In this document: in pieces, positions 26,192-35,834 of the stretch
How the letters are laid out: each line of letters begins with the position of its first letter
How positions within the stretch are numbered: position 1 is the first letter of the stretch
DNA from: Prevotella sp.
GTDB taxonomy: Bacteria; Bacteroidota; Bacteroidia; Bacteroidales; Bacteroidaceae
Assembly (NCBI GenBank): GCA_021204905.1
Contig: JAJPYN010000008.1
Coordinates: 248,001 to 312,000, forward strand
Direction: 5' to 3'
DNA length: 64,000 bases
Translations under genes and position numbers: made by a program
Notes under the pieces: generated by a model
What the model saw: only the letters and a program-made list of their open reading frames with translations
Told to the model about the DNA's origin: nothing
Database searches by the model: none

Positions 26192-27311
26192 GAGGATTTT
26201 AGCACGAAATAGATTTCCACATTTAATAAAATATATCCCCAAGGGCAACGTAAATGCAGTCCATATTTCTGCCTTTTCAAATGGGAATGCGGGTGATACG
26301 CTTTTGCCTGTCGTCTTGAGAGATTTATTTAATCAAACGATAGGTGTGAAGAAATGGCATGGCAAGCATGTGCATAAATTATTCCGTATGAAAGACGCTT
26401 TATTGTGCAACCGCAATGACTTGGTTGTCATTGGTGGAGGCGGCTTGTTCTTGGCCGATACGGCTCCTAATGATGTCAGTGGTTGGCAATGGAATTGTAG
26501 TATAGATATGTTGCACAAGATAGAGAAGCCTCTTGTCGCTTTTGCCATAGGATATAACCGTTTCAGAGGGCAGGCGGATTTCAAGCCAATCTTCACGGAA
26601 CATTTGAATGCCTTTGTTGAAAAAGCTGTGTTTGTCGGCATAAGAAATCATGGCAGCATAGAATGTTTGAAAAAATATCTTCATACAAAGGAGTTGCAAG
26701 ACAAATTGGTTTATCAGCCTTGTATGACCACTTTAATATCCAAAATCTATCCCTCTCTTACTGATTTTTCTCATAAAGAAGATTTCATAGCCTTTAATTG
26801 TGCTTTTGACAGGCAAGATCTTCGTTCTTTGAATGACACTTGCCTACGGAGCATATCTAAGGTAGCCTTAGAGCTTTCCCGTATTACTAATATAAAATAT
26901 TATTCTCACACGTCCACTGATAAACTGGTTTTGCCGTACTTTGATGAATTAGGAATCAAATACGAACTTATTGAACTAAAAAAAGTCGATCAAATAGTGA
27001 AATGTTATGCAAAGCCTAAGCTGGTTATAGGCATGCGGGGTCACTCACAGATGATTCCTTTTGGTTGCAACACGCCCATTCTTTCTATCGTTTCACATGA
27101 TAAAATGCAATGGTTTATGGATGATATTCATCATCCTGAATGGGGAATTGATGTAAAGGATCCAGATTTTGAATCAAAACTATTAGAATCTGCGAAAGCC
27201 ATATACGCAAACACGCAAAGTGTTATGGATCAGCTTAAAGAAGAGCAAAATCGCTTGTATCATACTACCATTCAGAACATGAAAGAGATTAAAAGGAAAA
27301 TAGGGAAATGA
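26151..27311 (+). CDS. Polysaccharide pyruvyl transferase family protein
   Basis: 386 residues. NAGDTLLPVVLRDL, VVIGGGGLFLAD and GMRGHSQMIPFGCNTPILSIV are the family landmarks; the enzymes put ketal-linked pyruvate on sugars of exopolysaccharides. GT-B-like fold expected. It overlaps the end of the flippase remnant and is coupled to the next gene by an ATGA overlap. Confidence 0.85.
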   Translation: MEKSILRRAIRKIKRILARNRFPHLIKYIPKGNVNAVHISAFSNGNAGDTLLPVVLRDLFNQTIGVKKWHGKHVHKLFRMKDALLCNRNDLVVIGGGGLFLADTAPNDVSGWQWNCSIDMLHKIEKPLVAFAIGYNRFRGQADFKPIFTEHLNAFVEKAVFVGIRNHGSIECLKKYLHTKELQDKLVYQPCMTTLISKIYPSLTDFSHKEDFIAFNCAFDRQDLRSLNDTCLRSISKVALELSRITNIKYYSHTSTDKLVLPYFDELGIKYELIELKKVDQIVKCYAKPKLVIGMRGHSQMIPFGCNTPILSIVSHDKMQWFMDDIHHPEWGIDVKDPDFESKLLESAKAIYANTQSVMDQLKEEQNRLYHTTIQNMKEIKRKIGK

Positions 27312-28831
27312 GCGATTTGACAAAAAAAATAATTAAAAAGCTCCGCCATTATTATCGGAAAATACACACGAAACACGTAGTATTGGACGTGGGCGAGCTG
27401 TTTTTCCAGAATAATAGGGGGGGGAGATTCCTGCGTTATGATATGATCTTACGCCTTATCTCGGTCGAAAAATACTATAAGGATCCTCATTATGATTTTA
27501 ATCTCTATTATCGGATGCAAGAGGCCCGAATGGGTAAAGGTTGGGCGGATAAATCAGTAGATGTTTTTAAAAAGCTGATAGAGAGTTATAAAAACAACGG
27601 CTACGACGAAAACTCAGAGATCACATTGGATAAAAATCTTAACTTGATTGACGGCTCCCATCGTATGGCATTGGCGTTTTTCCATGGCTGTAAAACCATA
27701 TCCGCAAAAGTCTTGCCTGAAATATATGACATCTATTATCAAATAGAATGGTTTAGGATAAACGATTTCAGCGAAGATGAATGTGCAATGTTGAAAGAAA
27801 AATACATTGAACTATACAGCTTGTATGAAAAACCCTTTGTGTGCACTTTATGGCATCCGGCAAAATCGTATTGGGACAATATCACTGAAAATCTTAAGCT
27901 CTTTGGTGATATAATTGAAATGAAGGATTTTTGTTTCACACCAAATGAATATAAGTTTTATACATACGGAATATATCATGTAGATGACATTGAGAAGTGG
28001 AAGATTGATAAAAAATTATCTGTAATGCATGTTGACGATACGGATAAACTTTACCTGAGAATGGTGGCCTTGAATATAAATGACCCGAATTTTAGATTAA
28101 AGGACAAAACCAATAAAACTTTATCCCGTAAAGGCGAACTTATAAAAGGTCTTATCAGAAATGCATATAAGGGAAAGATTCATAATTATTTCCACGATGT
28201 GATAATCCACATAGGAGATAACTTCTATCAAAATGAATATATCTATAAACTGCTCTCAATGCCTTCAATTGACGTTTCTTCTATCCTTGATGAAATTTAC
28301 ACTTACAAATATGTGATTACTAAGTTTAATGTGGATTATATGCCATCAGACTTTCCTCAAAAATATCCATTGGGTAAAGATATTGACATAATTTGTTCTG
28401 ATAAAGATAATTATATAGCTATTAAAAAAACAATTGAAAAAGCAAGTGTGAAATACGAGGATTCATATTCCATCCGCTCTGTTACAAAAACAAATAATTC
28501 TGATGGTGAGTACCGGACATTAATACGGTTCGAACTAGAACACTATTTAGTACTCCAGTTCGATATTGCATATCGAACTGGAAAGGCCAAGCATGGATTT
28601 GAGTCAGCAATGGTAAGTGACAGAGTGGCAAATAAAAATTTCTATACAACGTCAACTTCATTCGAAATACTGATAAGGTTAAGTGAAATCCATGATTATC
28701 CTCATAAAAAGCATCATTTAGATTACATAAACAAGCACAAAGAAGATATAAAACCTGATTTGTGTGACAAGTATTTAGATTTTAATTGGAGAAAAATAAT
28801 TAGCAATGAAAATTCCAAAAATCATAGCTGA
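27308..28831 (+). CDS. Two-domain protein of unknown function with a G8 tract
   Basis: 507 residues. The N-terminal domain has LDKNLNLIDGSHRMALAFFHG (about 105-125), resembling the ParB/Srx-like nucleotide-binding DGxHR motif. The C-terminal domain contains PLGKDIDIICSDKDN (about 357-371), like a nucleotidyltransferase-fold GxDxD site. I do not recognise the full-length family; similar proteins occur in surface-glycan loci. G8 at 27417-27424 lies at about codons 37-39 (NNRGGRF); one base change stops the frame within about 10 codons. Its end overlaps neuB by 26 nt. Confidence 0.6.
   Translation: MSDLTKKIIKKLRHYYRKIHTKHVVLDVGELFFQNNRGGRFLRYDMILRLISVEKYYKDPHYDFNLYYRMQEARMGKGWADKSVDVFKKLIESYKNNGYDENSEITLDKNLNLIDGSHRMALAFFHGCKTISAKVLPEIYDIYYQIEWFRINDFSEDECAMLKEKYIELYSLYEKPFVCTLWHPAKSYWDNITENLKLFGDIIEMKDFCFTPNEYKFYTYGIYHVDDIEKWKIDKKLSVMHVDDTDKLYLRMVALNINDPNFRLKDKTNKTLSRKGELIKGLIRNAYKGKIHNYFHDVIIHIGDNFYQNEYIYKLLSMPSIDVSSILDEIYTYKYVITKFNVDYMPSDFPQKYPLGKDIDIICSDKDNYIAIKKTIEKASVKYEDSYSIRSVTKTNNSDGEYRTLIRFELEHYLVLQFDIAYRTGKAKHGFESAMVSDRVANKNFYTTSTSFEILIRLSEIHDYPHKKHHLDYINKHKEDIKPDLCDKYLDFNWRKIISNENSKNHS
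27417..27424 (+). repeat. Poly-G tract (G8) near the start of the two-domain gene
   Basis: AGG-GGG-GGG-AGA in frame; G7 and G9 both meet a TGA shortly after. Confidence 0.9.
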
Positions 28832-29678
28832 GATAGGTTGCAATCACAAAGGTGATATGGCAATCGCAAAAGAGATGATAATGACGGCCGCCACCTATTG
28901 CAAGGCGGATGTCGTCAAGTTCCAAAAACGTTGCAACAGGGAATTGCTTACGCCGGAAGAATACAACGCGCCCCATCCGCATCCGGAGAACTCATACGGA
29001 AAAACTTACGGCGAGCACCGTGAATTCCTCGAGTTCACCTTGGAACAGCATCGCCAATTGCAGGAATGGTGCAAGGAGTTCGGCATTGAATATTCCACGT
29101 CCGTATGGGACATAACCTCGGCCAAGGAAATCTGCTCGTTGCATCCGAAGCTGATAAAGGTTCCTTCGGCATGCAACCTCAACAAGGGACTGTTGACTTA
29201 TCTATGCGACAACTTCAATGGTGAAATACACCTTTCATTTGGAATGACGACACGCGAAGAGGAAGAGCAAATCATCCAGTTCTTTGAATCAAAGAATCGC
29301 AACAAGGATTTGGTGATTTATGACTGCACTTCCGGCTATCCGGTGCCGTTTGAAGACATCTGCCTGCTGGAACTGGCCCGTTTGCGCGAACTGTATGCCG
29401 ACAGAGTGAAAGCCATAGGCTTCTCAGGCCACCACCTTGGCATTGCCGTAGATGCCGCCGCAGTGGCATTGGGAGCCGAATGGATAGAGCGTCACTTCAC
29501 ACTCGACCGTACGTGGAAAGGGACCGACCACGCCGCATCCCTCGAGCCGGATGGCGTGCGCAAGCTGGCACGCGACTGCCGTGCCGTGGCGAAAGCTCTT
29601 ACATACAAAAAGGAAAACATCCTTGACATTGAAAAAGTGCAAAGGGACAAACTGAAGAAAAATCAGGTGAAATGGTAA
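28806..29678 (+). CDS. neuB: NeuB-family nonulosonic acid (phosphate) synthase without SAF domain
   Basis: 290 residues. IIAEIGCNHKGDMAIAKEMI, VVKFQKR, PSACNLNK, SFGMTT and GFSGHHLGIAVDAAAVALGAEWIERHFTLDRTWKGTDHAASL are the catalytic TIM-barrel motifs of sialic acid synthases, which condense phosphoenolpyruvate with an amino sugar or hexose. The C-terminal antifreeze-like (SAF) domain of ~60 residues, usual in NeuB, is absent. With the CMP-transferase/HAD-phosphatase fusion downstream, this suggests a 9-phosphate route (like the KDN pathway known in Bacteroides thetaiotaomicron). The exact acid is inferred. Confidence 0.85.
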   Translation: MKIPKIIAEIGCNHKGDMAIAKEMIMTAATYCKADVVKFQKRCNRELLTPEEYNAPHPHPENSYGKTYGEHREFLEFTLEQHRQLQEWCKEFGIEYSTSVWDITSAKEICSLHPKLIKVPSACNLNKGLLTYLCDNFNGEIHLSFGMTTREEEEQIIQFFESKNRNKDLVIYDCTSGYPVPFEDICLLELARLRELYADRVKAIGFSGHHLGIAVDAAAVALGAEWIERHFTLDRTWKGTDHAASLEPDGVRKLARDCRAVAKALTYKKENILDIEKVQRDKLKKNQVKW

Positions 29679-30608
29679 ACAGGATTAATTCTCTCGATTT
29701 AATTAAGTTGCTGGCCATTAGTGGCGTCTTGTTAATCCATTTGATGGGGAAAACTCCTTATGGCGGCGTCTTCTGGTATGCGCAAGCCGTTCCCATATTC
29801 ATGGTTCTGATGGGATATAATTGCAAAAGTTCTGTTTCCGGCAATTACATTATTAAATCATATATTCCCTATTTGCTCATATATCTAACGACACTGATTT
29901 TGGCATTATACAAGCATACTCCGTTCTCGTATGATTTCATGCCGCTTGGATTTTTGCCTTATGCCGGTCCGGGAACTTATTGGATTCTCTTGTTTTTTTG
30001 CTTCATTGTCATCGCTCCTTTTTTACATAAGATATATGAACGGCTAAATACATGTTTGTTCCTTCTGCTATTGTTCGCGTCTGATTATCTTTTTGAACTT
30101 TATTATGATTTGCGGGGGGGATTTAGCATTTGTTTACTATTCATGCCCTCTAAGATACATTGTATGCTTTGGGCTGGGAATGGTCATAAAGAAAAACTCA
30201 GCCGCGTGGTTCATTAAGAAAATGTGGTTCTTCTCTTTATTGTCCGCGATATATTTGTACGTAAGGAATTATACGCCCTTCTACATAAATGGCATAATGT
30301 TCGAAACTTTTGGCTGGAAAACCGGCGAGAATTGTTTTGCAGCGTTTTATCCGGCCATGCTTGTTGCTGTCATGATGCACCTGTTTTCAAATATGAGATA
30401 TTTCAAACTGCTTTTTTGGGGAAGGATCACATATTATATATTCCTGTTTCAGATTCTTTGGTTTGTCACAGGTTACCGTTTGCTTCCTCCTGATATAATA
30501 ATCAGGATCCTTGTTACATTCCCGATATGTTTCTTGGGAGGATTTGCATTGCAAAAGATATCCATGTCAATCTATAACCATTTTCTCATTTATGAACAAA
30601 ACAAATAA
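29672..30608 (+). CDS. Membrane acyltransferase, frame broken at a G7 tract (phase OFF)
   Basis: First frame 29672-30217 begins NSLDLIKLLAISGVLLIHL, an acyltransferase_3 first helix. At GCGGGGGGG (30114-30120) the reading must shift: in the other frame the protein continues GGDLAFVYYSCPLRYIVCFGLGMVI to a stop at 30608. G6 or G9 would restore a ~311-residue, ~10-helix enzyme; G7 gives a 181-residue truncate. It overlaps neuB by 7 nt and the CMP-transferase gene by 17 nt, so it belongs to the same unit. I read it as a switchable gene, not a dead one. Confidence 0.8.
30114..30120 (+). repeat. Poly-G tract (G7), OFF length
   Basis: Seven G after TTGC; G6 or G9 joins the two halves of the acyltransferase. 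Confidence 0.9.
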
Positions 30609-31761
30609 AACGATAGCATTCATTCCGGTAAGGGGCGGAAGCAAGTCCATTCCTCTTAAAAACATCAAGCCGTTCTGCGGAAAGCCGCTGGTGTGCTGGA
30701 ACATCGAGGCTTTGGAAAGTTGTGCCGGCGTTGACGAGATTGTTGTCGCCACGGATTCCGACAAGATAGAAGAAACGGTTTTGGCTCGAAAATATAAGAA
30801 AACAAAGATTTACAGGCGCTCGGCTGAAAATGCCTGCGACACGTCGAGCACTGAGAGTGTGATGCTGGAATACATCCATTATGCAAAGCCGTGCGAAGAC
30901 GCCATATTCATGCTGGTGCAGGCCACTTCTCCATTGACAGAAAACCGGCATTTCTCCGAGGCGTTGGAAATCTATTCGAAAGGGAAATATGATTCGATGC
31001 TGACCTGCGTCCGCAATTACCGCTTCTTCTGGAACGCTGACGGAACGAGTATGAACTACGATTATCGTAACCGTCCGCGCCGTCAGAACTTTGGCGGCAT
31101 GCTGATGGAGAACGGCGCATTCTATGTCAATACGGTAAGGAACATCCTCGCATCGGGGAACCGTCTCAGCGGAAAGATTGGAATCTATGAAATGCCCGAA
31201 TATACCGCCACCGAGATAGACGAGCCCGACGACTGGATTGTCCTTGAAAACATGATGCGCAAGCATGTCCTGAACAAGCGGGAGAAGCCAAAGACGGCAA
31301 TCAAGCTGTTTCTCTCCGATGTGGACGGGACGCTGACGGATGGCGGCATGTACTATTCCGAAAGGGGCGATGAATTGAAAAAGTTCAACACGCGCGACGG
31401 CATGGGCTTCCAGTTGCTTCGCGAAGCGGGAATAAAGACAGGTATCATCACTTCCGAAGACACAAGGACCGTGGAGAACCGGGCGAAGAAAATGCGGATC
31501 GATTATTTGGTTCAAGGAAAGAGGAATGGCAGCAAACTGGCCGCGGTAAGGGAAATCTGTGAAAAGGAAGAAATATCACTTGATGAAGTGGCATATATCG
31601 GCGATGACATCAACTGCATAGAGTTATTATCCCATGTAGGTGTTGCTGCCTGTCCTGCCGATGCTTCCGCAAAGGTCAAAAACATTCCCAATATAAATGT
31701 GATGACAAAGAACGGTGGGGGTGGCTGCGTCAGAGAATTTATAGAAACTCTCCCATTGTAA
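30592..31761 (+). CDS. CMP-nonulosonate synthetase fused to a KdsC-like HAD phosphatase
   Basis: 389 residues from MNKTNKTIAFIPVRGG; an earlier in-frame Met lies deep in the acyltransferase gene and is rejected. Residues 8-225 are an acylneuraminate cytidylyltransferase (IPVRGGSKSIPLKNI, with the LVQATSPL motif). Residues 236-389 are a HAD phosphatase: DVDGTLTD with Asp243/Asp245, TSED and YIGDDINC. The fusion can remove the 9-phosphate and activate the sugar as CMP-donor, the two steps after NeuB. A similar CMP-transferase/HAD fusion is known for animal sialic acid synthetases. Confidence 0.85.
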   Translation: MNKTNKTIAFIPVRGGSKSIPLKNIKPFCGKPLVCWNIEALESCAGVDEIVVATDSDKIEETVLARKYKKTKIYRRSAENACDTSSTESVMLEYIHYAKPCEDAIFMLVQATSPLTENRHFSEALEIYSKGKYDSMLTCVRNYRFFWNADGTSMNYDYRNRPRRQNFGGMLMENGAFYVNTVRNILASGNRLSGKIGIYEMPEYTATEIDEPDDWIVLENMMRKHVLNKREKPKTAIKLFLSDVDGTLTDGGMYYSERGDELKKFNTRDGMGFQLLREAGIKTGIITSEDTRTVENRAKKMRIDYLVQGKRNGSKLAAVREICEKEEISLDEVAYIGDDINCIELLSHVGVAACPADASAKVKNIPNINVMTKNGGGGCVREFIETLPL

Positions 31762-31776
31762 ACTGACAATGAACAT

Positions 31777-32790
31777 ATGTATATGAATATATCTATGAAC
31801 TCTATTGTAAAAATAACACAAAGGATTTTTTACTATTTACCTCTGTTCTCAGTAACGCTGATAAAATCCCATTTTACATCATATTTTGATTATAAGCGAT
31901 TTGTAAATTTCAGGAGACCCAGAATAGGGATTTTATATGAAAATTTTATGTATGGCAACTATAAAGCCATATCTCGACTGAGCAACCGAAAATTTAACCC
32001 CTTTCGAGATTATTCGGAACATGGTGTTGTTTTTTCCGACTCTCTTCATGGTCTGGGGGCAAGAGATTTGACCAAATGGAGAGATATATATACTTTTTCT
32101 CAAAGGAGGAAAAATTTTATAGAGAATTATTTAAAGACCAAAAATCTTAATAATAAGGTTCATGCCGTTGGATCATATATAGTTGGCGCTAAAAATTTCT
32201 GTTCCAAACGGCAATTGGCGAGCTTTAAAGAAAATTATGGCAAGATTCTTTTATGCTACCCTGTTCACAGTTTGAAAGATGTAAAGAACGAGTTTGATGT
32301 TGATGAATTTATATGTTCAATTGAGAAAGTAAGGGATCGTTTCGACCACGTGTTTATTTGTTTGCATAATTGGGATATAAATAGTCCTTTGGAAGAGATA
32401 TGTAAAGGAAAGGGCTATATCATCGTGTCGAACGGAACGTCCTCTGACATCAATTTCCTGTCAAGGCAAAAAGATTTGATACAGTTGGCAGACATGATGA
32501 TGTCAAATGCTATTGGCACGCACATTGGTTATGCCATAGCAATGCGAACCCCGTTCTACTTTGTTAATCAAGAGATAAGAAACATACCAACCTCATCAGA
32601 AACTCAGAATTCGTACGAAAAAGTAGAAAAAGCTGCAAAAGATAACCTAATCGGTAAAGTTACCGAATTATTCGGTACTTTCTCATTTGAAATAACACGA
32701 GAGCAAATGGACTTTGTCGATATTTATTGGGGACATAATGAATTTGCGCCTTCCCATGACAGCACACAGTGCCCCGTCTCAAGGGGATAA
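31777..32790 (+). CDS. Probable GT-B glycosyltransferase, unrecognised family
   Basis: 337 residues. No catalytic motif I can name. The C-terminal part reads like a GT-B nucleotide-sugar domain: HVFICLHNWD, then YIIVSNGTSS, then LIQLADMMMSNAIGTHIGYAIAMRTPFYFVN, an arrangement seen in capsule-locus transferases. Its position directly after the CMP-sugar synthetase makes it a candidate for the enzyme that adds the nonulosonic acid, but that is inference from context. Confidence 0.45.
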   Translation: MYMNISMNSIVKITQRIFYYLPLFSVTLIKSHFTSYFDYKRFVNFRRPRIGILYENFMYGNYKAISRLSNRKFNPFRDYSEHGVVFSDSLHGLGARDLTKWRDIYTFSQRRKNFIENYLKTKNLNNKVHAVGSYIVGAKNFCSKRQLASFKENYGKILLCYPVHSLKDVKNEFDVDEFICSIEKVRDRFDHVFICLHNWDINSPLEEICKGKGYIIVSNGTSSDINFLSRQKDLIQLADMMMSNAIGTHIGYAIAMRTPFYFVNQEIRNIPTSSETQNSYEKVEKAAKDNLIGKVTELFGTFSFEITREQMDFVDIYWGHNEFAPSHDSTQCPVSRG

Positions 32791-32932
32791 GTATTTGTAT
32801 CCTTCTTCGACTTAAATCACACTTCAAATCTCGCTTGCTGAAATACCATCCGATAATTCTCGCACACAATAAGAATTAATAGGTTTTCGTAATATTCCTA
32901 AGCCCATAAACATAAAAGCATATTAAATTCAC

Positions 32933-34045
32933 ATGTTTCCATATATCATCACATTTGCCTTGTCTCTCGTATGTTTCTATTATTCGAGAACGGCGAAAAA
33001 CGGCACGTATTTCTTTCTGATATTTCTTGGTATTTTGTTTCCTTCACTTTTGGCAGGATTCAGGGATTTATATATCGGTTCGGATACAGATGGTTATGTG
33101 ATTGGCGCATTTTACAATGCCACTCATCACGTTAACAGTTGGGGGGCGTTTTACCGATTGGTTTTAAAAGACAGCGACCTGGAAATATTATATCTAACAT
33201 ACAATTGGTTAATTGCGCATATTTCGGGCGATATCCACGTATACTTGTTTTTCGCACACATACTAATGATATCCACCATCGTATATTCTTTTAAAAAGAC
33301 TAATACGGATTTGGTATCTGGAATGTACATGTTTTTCACCTTATTTTATGGCACAACACTTAACGCAGCGAGACAATCAATAGCTTTGGGATTATGTTTG
33401 ATATCATTCTCGTTTCTATACAGGAAATGCAAAATGTGGAAAGTTCTCTTGTTTCTGATACTTGCCATAGGATTTCATAATTCCGCATTAGTTTTCCTAT
33501 TAGTGCTAATTCTTTATTACTTCGTACGGAAATATCCCGAGAAATTCGATTCTAACACTTTCAAAATAACATTTATAATAGTCGTGTTGTTGCTGCTATA
33601 TACATACTCGGAAACACTTCTGTATTTGGTAAGAAATTGGGATGTTGATGAAAAATATTATTACAGATATGGAGGGAGTGAGAGATATGGGACAAACACG
33701 CCTATTAGCTTGATAGCCCTCACAGTGTTTAATTTGGTCATTTTCTTTATATGTAAAAGATTGCAAAAGGGGAAAAACCAAGTAATGGACACCTTCTCGG
33801 AATATGTGGTGATTGCTTCTTGCATATTTTGCTTCTTGGCACTAATCTCAACATATGCAGTACGCCTTAATGGTTATTTGATATGGCTTTCACCCATAAT
33901 AATTATATACTATCTTTCACATGTAGCAAATAAAAAACTGGTTGTTACAACATATACTTTCTACATGTTTTATTGGTACATGTGCATTGTTGTTGCAAAT
34001 TTGTCGAAAACATATCCCTATAGATCCGCAATTTTAGGTATATGA
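32933..34045 (+). CDS. EpsG/Wzy-like polysaccharide polymerase
   Basis: 370 residues, about ten membrane helices. LLAGFRDLYIGSDTDGYVIG (about 39-58) is the EpsG-family signature in the first periplasmic loop. LNAARQSIALGLCLISFSFL matches the conserved RQ-containing helix. It would polymerise the flipped repeat units. It is the only polymerase candidate in the locus. It contains a G6 run (33141-33146), shorter than the other tracts. Confidence 0.85.
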   Translation: MFPYIITFALSLVCFYYSRTAKNGTYFFLIFLGILFPSLLAGFRDLYIGSDTDGYVIGAFYNATHHVNSWGAFYRLVLKDSDLEILYLTYNWLIAHISGDIHVYLFFAHILMISTIVYSFKKTNTDLVSGMYMFFTLFYGTTLNAARQSIALGLCLISFSFLYRKCKMWKVLLFLILAIGFHNSALVFLLVLILYYFVRKYPEKFDSNTFKITFIIVVLLLLYTYSETLLYLVRNWDVDEKYYYRYGGSERYGTNTPISLIALTVFNLVIFFICKRLQKGKNQVMDTFSEYVVIASCIFCFLALISTYAVRLNGYLIWLSPIIIIYYLSHVANKKLVVTTYTFYMFYWYMCIVVANLSKTYPYRSAILGI

Positions 34046-34134
34046 GTAACCTAGGTTTTTTACAAACTAAACTCTATGCATTCGGTGATAGGGCAGAAAT
34101 TCATACTAAATCAGGGAATTAATTATAAACTTAT

Positions 34135-34569
34135 ATGAGGAAGATAAGCATAGAAGAGTTGCACGCGAAGTTATTGGATATTGCCAAGGTCTTTCATCAG
34201 ATATGTGAGAGACATCAGATTCCATATTATATGATTAGCGGCACAATGCTGGGTGCCGTCAGACACAAAGACATAATTCCGTGGGATGACGACATGGATT
34301 TTGGCGTGCCTCGCGAATATTTCGACGAACTGCATGCAATTTTGGTTATTGTGAAGCCATAGTATGGCTATGTGAGATTTTTGAAAAAATTGATGGATAG
34401 GAATATCTTTGGCCCTCCAGTGTTTTATCAAATGGGAGACACGAAGCTTTATGGTGTAGAGAATCCTCACGAGTATTTGGAGCATTTGTATGGTAATTAC
34501 ATGAAATTGCCACCCGTCGCGGAAAGGCATATACATTGCGAGGAGGTATGGGTGGATGTAAACAAATAA
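34135..34569 (+). pseudogene. Broken LicD-family phosphotransferase gene
   Basis: The N-terminal part is clear LicD: HQICERHQIPYYMISGTMLGAVRHKDIIPWDDDMDFGVPR. The frame meets TAG at 34360-34362, then continues in the same frame to a LicD C-terminal end (NPHEYLEHLYGNYMKLPP). Together they are only ~144 codons where LicD proteins have ~260-280, so the middle is deleted as well as the stop being present. LicD enzymes attach phosphocholine or other phospho-groups to glycans. Confidence 0.85.
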
Positions 34570-34712
34570 TTCTACAACACGAAACAAAAGATATAATACT
34601 TAGGAGTGAGTTAATTGTCTACTGATTCTTTAACAAGGTTCTAATGAACAAACGAGATAAAGCAAGTAAAAAGCGACAACAAAGACAATAAGTTATAGGC
34701 AATTCTAACGTT

Positions 34713-35750
34713 ATGAATGAAATAAAAGTGAGCGTCATCGTGCCGATATACAAGGTGCCGGAGCGCTTCCTGCGGCAATGCATCGAGAGCCTGACGGGAC
34801 AGACGTTGAGGGAAATAGAGATAATTCTTGTGGATGACGGGAGCCCGGATAGGTGTGGGGAGATATGTGATGAATATGCCGAAAAGGATAGGCGTATAAA
34901 AGTAATCCACAAAAAGAATGAGGGGTTAGCTGCTGCCAGAAATAGCGGGTTTGACATAATCGCTGGTGATGCTATGATGTTTGTTGACGGCGATGATTAT
35001 CTTGACACGCAGACTTGTGAGGTAGCCTATCGTACCATGATAGAAAAGAATGTGCAGGCAGTATTGTTTAATCAAAAGAATGTTTATTCTTCTTCCTCAT
35101 TATGTAGTCCGGTAGGCAAAAATCCTCCTGAAGCATTTAATACAAATTTGGAATGTCGCGAGCTACAAGCCAGGGTTCTCGATTTTAATGGATGTATAGC
35201 GACAGCTACAAGCAAATTAGTCAAAGTGAACTACTTGCGGAAATATAATATTAGGCATAATACAGATTTGAGGCAAGGTGTGGAAGGGTTTATTTTCAAT
35301 ATTTACCTGTTTGAACATATGAAGGCTGCATATTATCTGCCTGACCAATTCTACAATTATGTTTATAATGAGACAAGTATAACTCATACGCCCAACATTG
35401 AAAATAATATTTTAATTATTAAAGGCCTTGAATATATTGATAATTATGGGAAACAACATCCGGTATCCGAGAATTTTAGAAAGAATCTCCTAAATAGAGT
35501 TTTATACTGTATGATAACCACAGCCATTCAAGGTTGTTTCAATCCTATAAACTCAATGTCATTCAGAGAACAAAGAATATGGTACTCGAATTACCTAAAG
35601 ATACCACTTGTACAAGATGCAATGAAAAATGCCGATAGAGAAGGGTTAAACTTTCAAAGAAGATTAATGCTATTTCTAATTGAAAATCGATGCTATCGTT
35701 GTCTTCGTTTCTTCGCTTGGTTAAGAAGAATGCAATTATCAAATCGATAA
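34713..35750 (+). CDS. Family 2 glycosyltransferase
   Basis: 345 residues. VSVIVPIYKVPERFLRQCIESL, ILVDDGSPDRCG and MFVDGDDYLD are the GT2 motifs including the DxD-type site (about 92-96). The C-terminal half is helical and basic. Function: addition of one sugar to the repeat unit. It follows the broken licD and a 143-bp gap, and its GC content matches the AT-rich block. Confidence 0.9.
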   Translation: MNEIKVSVIVPIYKVPERFLRQCIESLTGQTLREIEIILVDDGSPDRCGEICDEYAEKDRRIKVIHKKNEGLAAARNSGFDIIAGDAMMFVDGDDYLDTQTCEVAYRTMIEKNVQAVLFNQKNVYSSSSLCSPVGKNPPEAFNTNLECRELQARVLDFNGCIATATSKLVKVNYLRKYNIRHNTDLRQGVEGFIFNIYLFEHMKAAYYLPDQFYNYVYNETSITHTPNIENNILIIKGLEYIDNYGKQHPVSENFRKNLLNRVLYCMITTAIQGCFNPINSMSFREQRIWYSNYLKIPLVQDAMKNADREGLNFQRRLMLFLIENRCYRCLRFFAWLRRMQLSNR

Positions 35751-35834
35751 ATTTCGTATGACTAGAGTTATAGATTGACAGATACATTTCATTACATATA
35801 GGAAGAAAAATAATTAATAACGTTGTAAAATAAT

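Noticed and set aside
33141..33146. G6 run in the polymerase gene as another switch
   Set aside because: Six G is shorter than the 7-9 seen elsewhere and could be chance; the same holds for G6 at 20583-20588.
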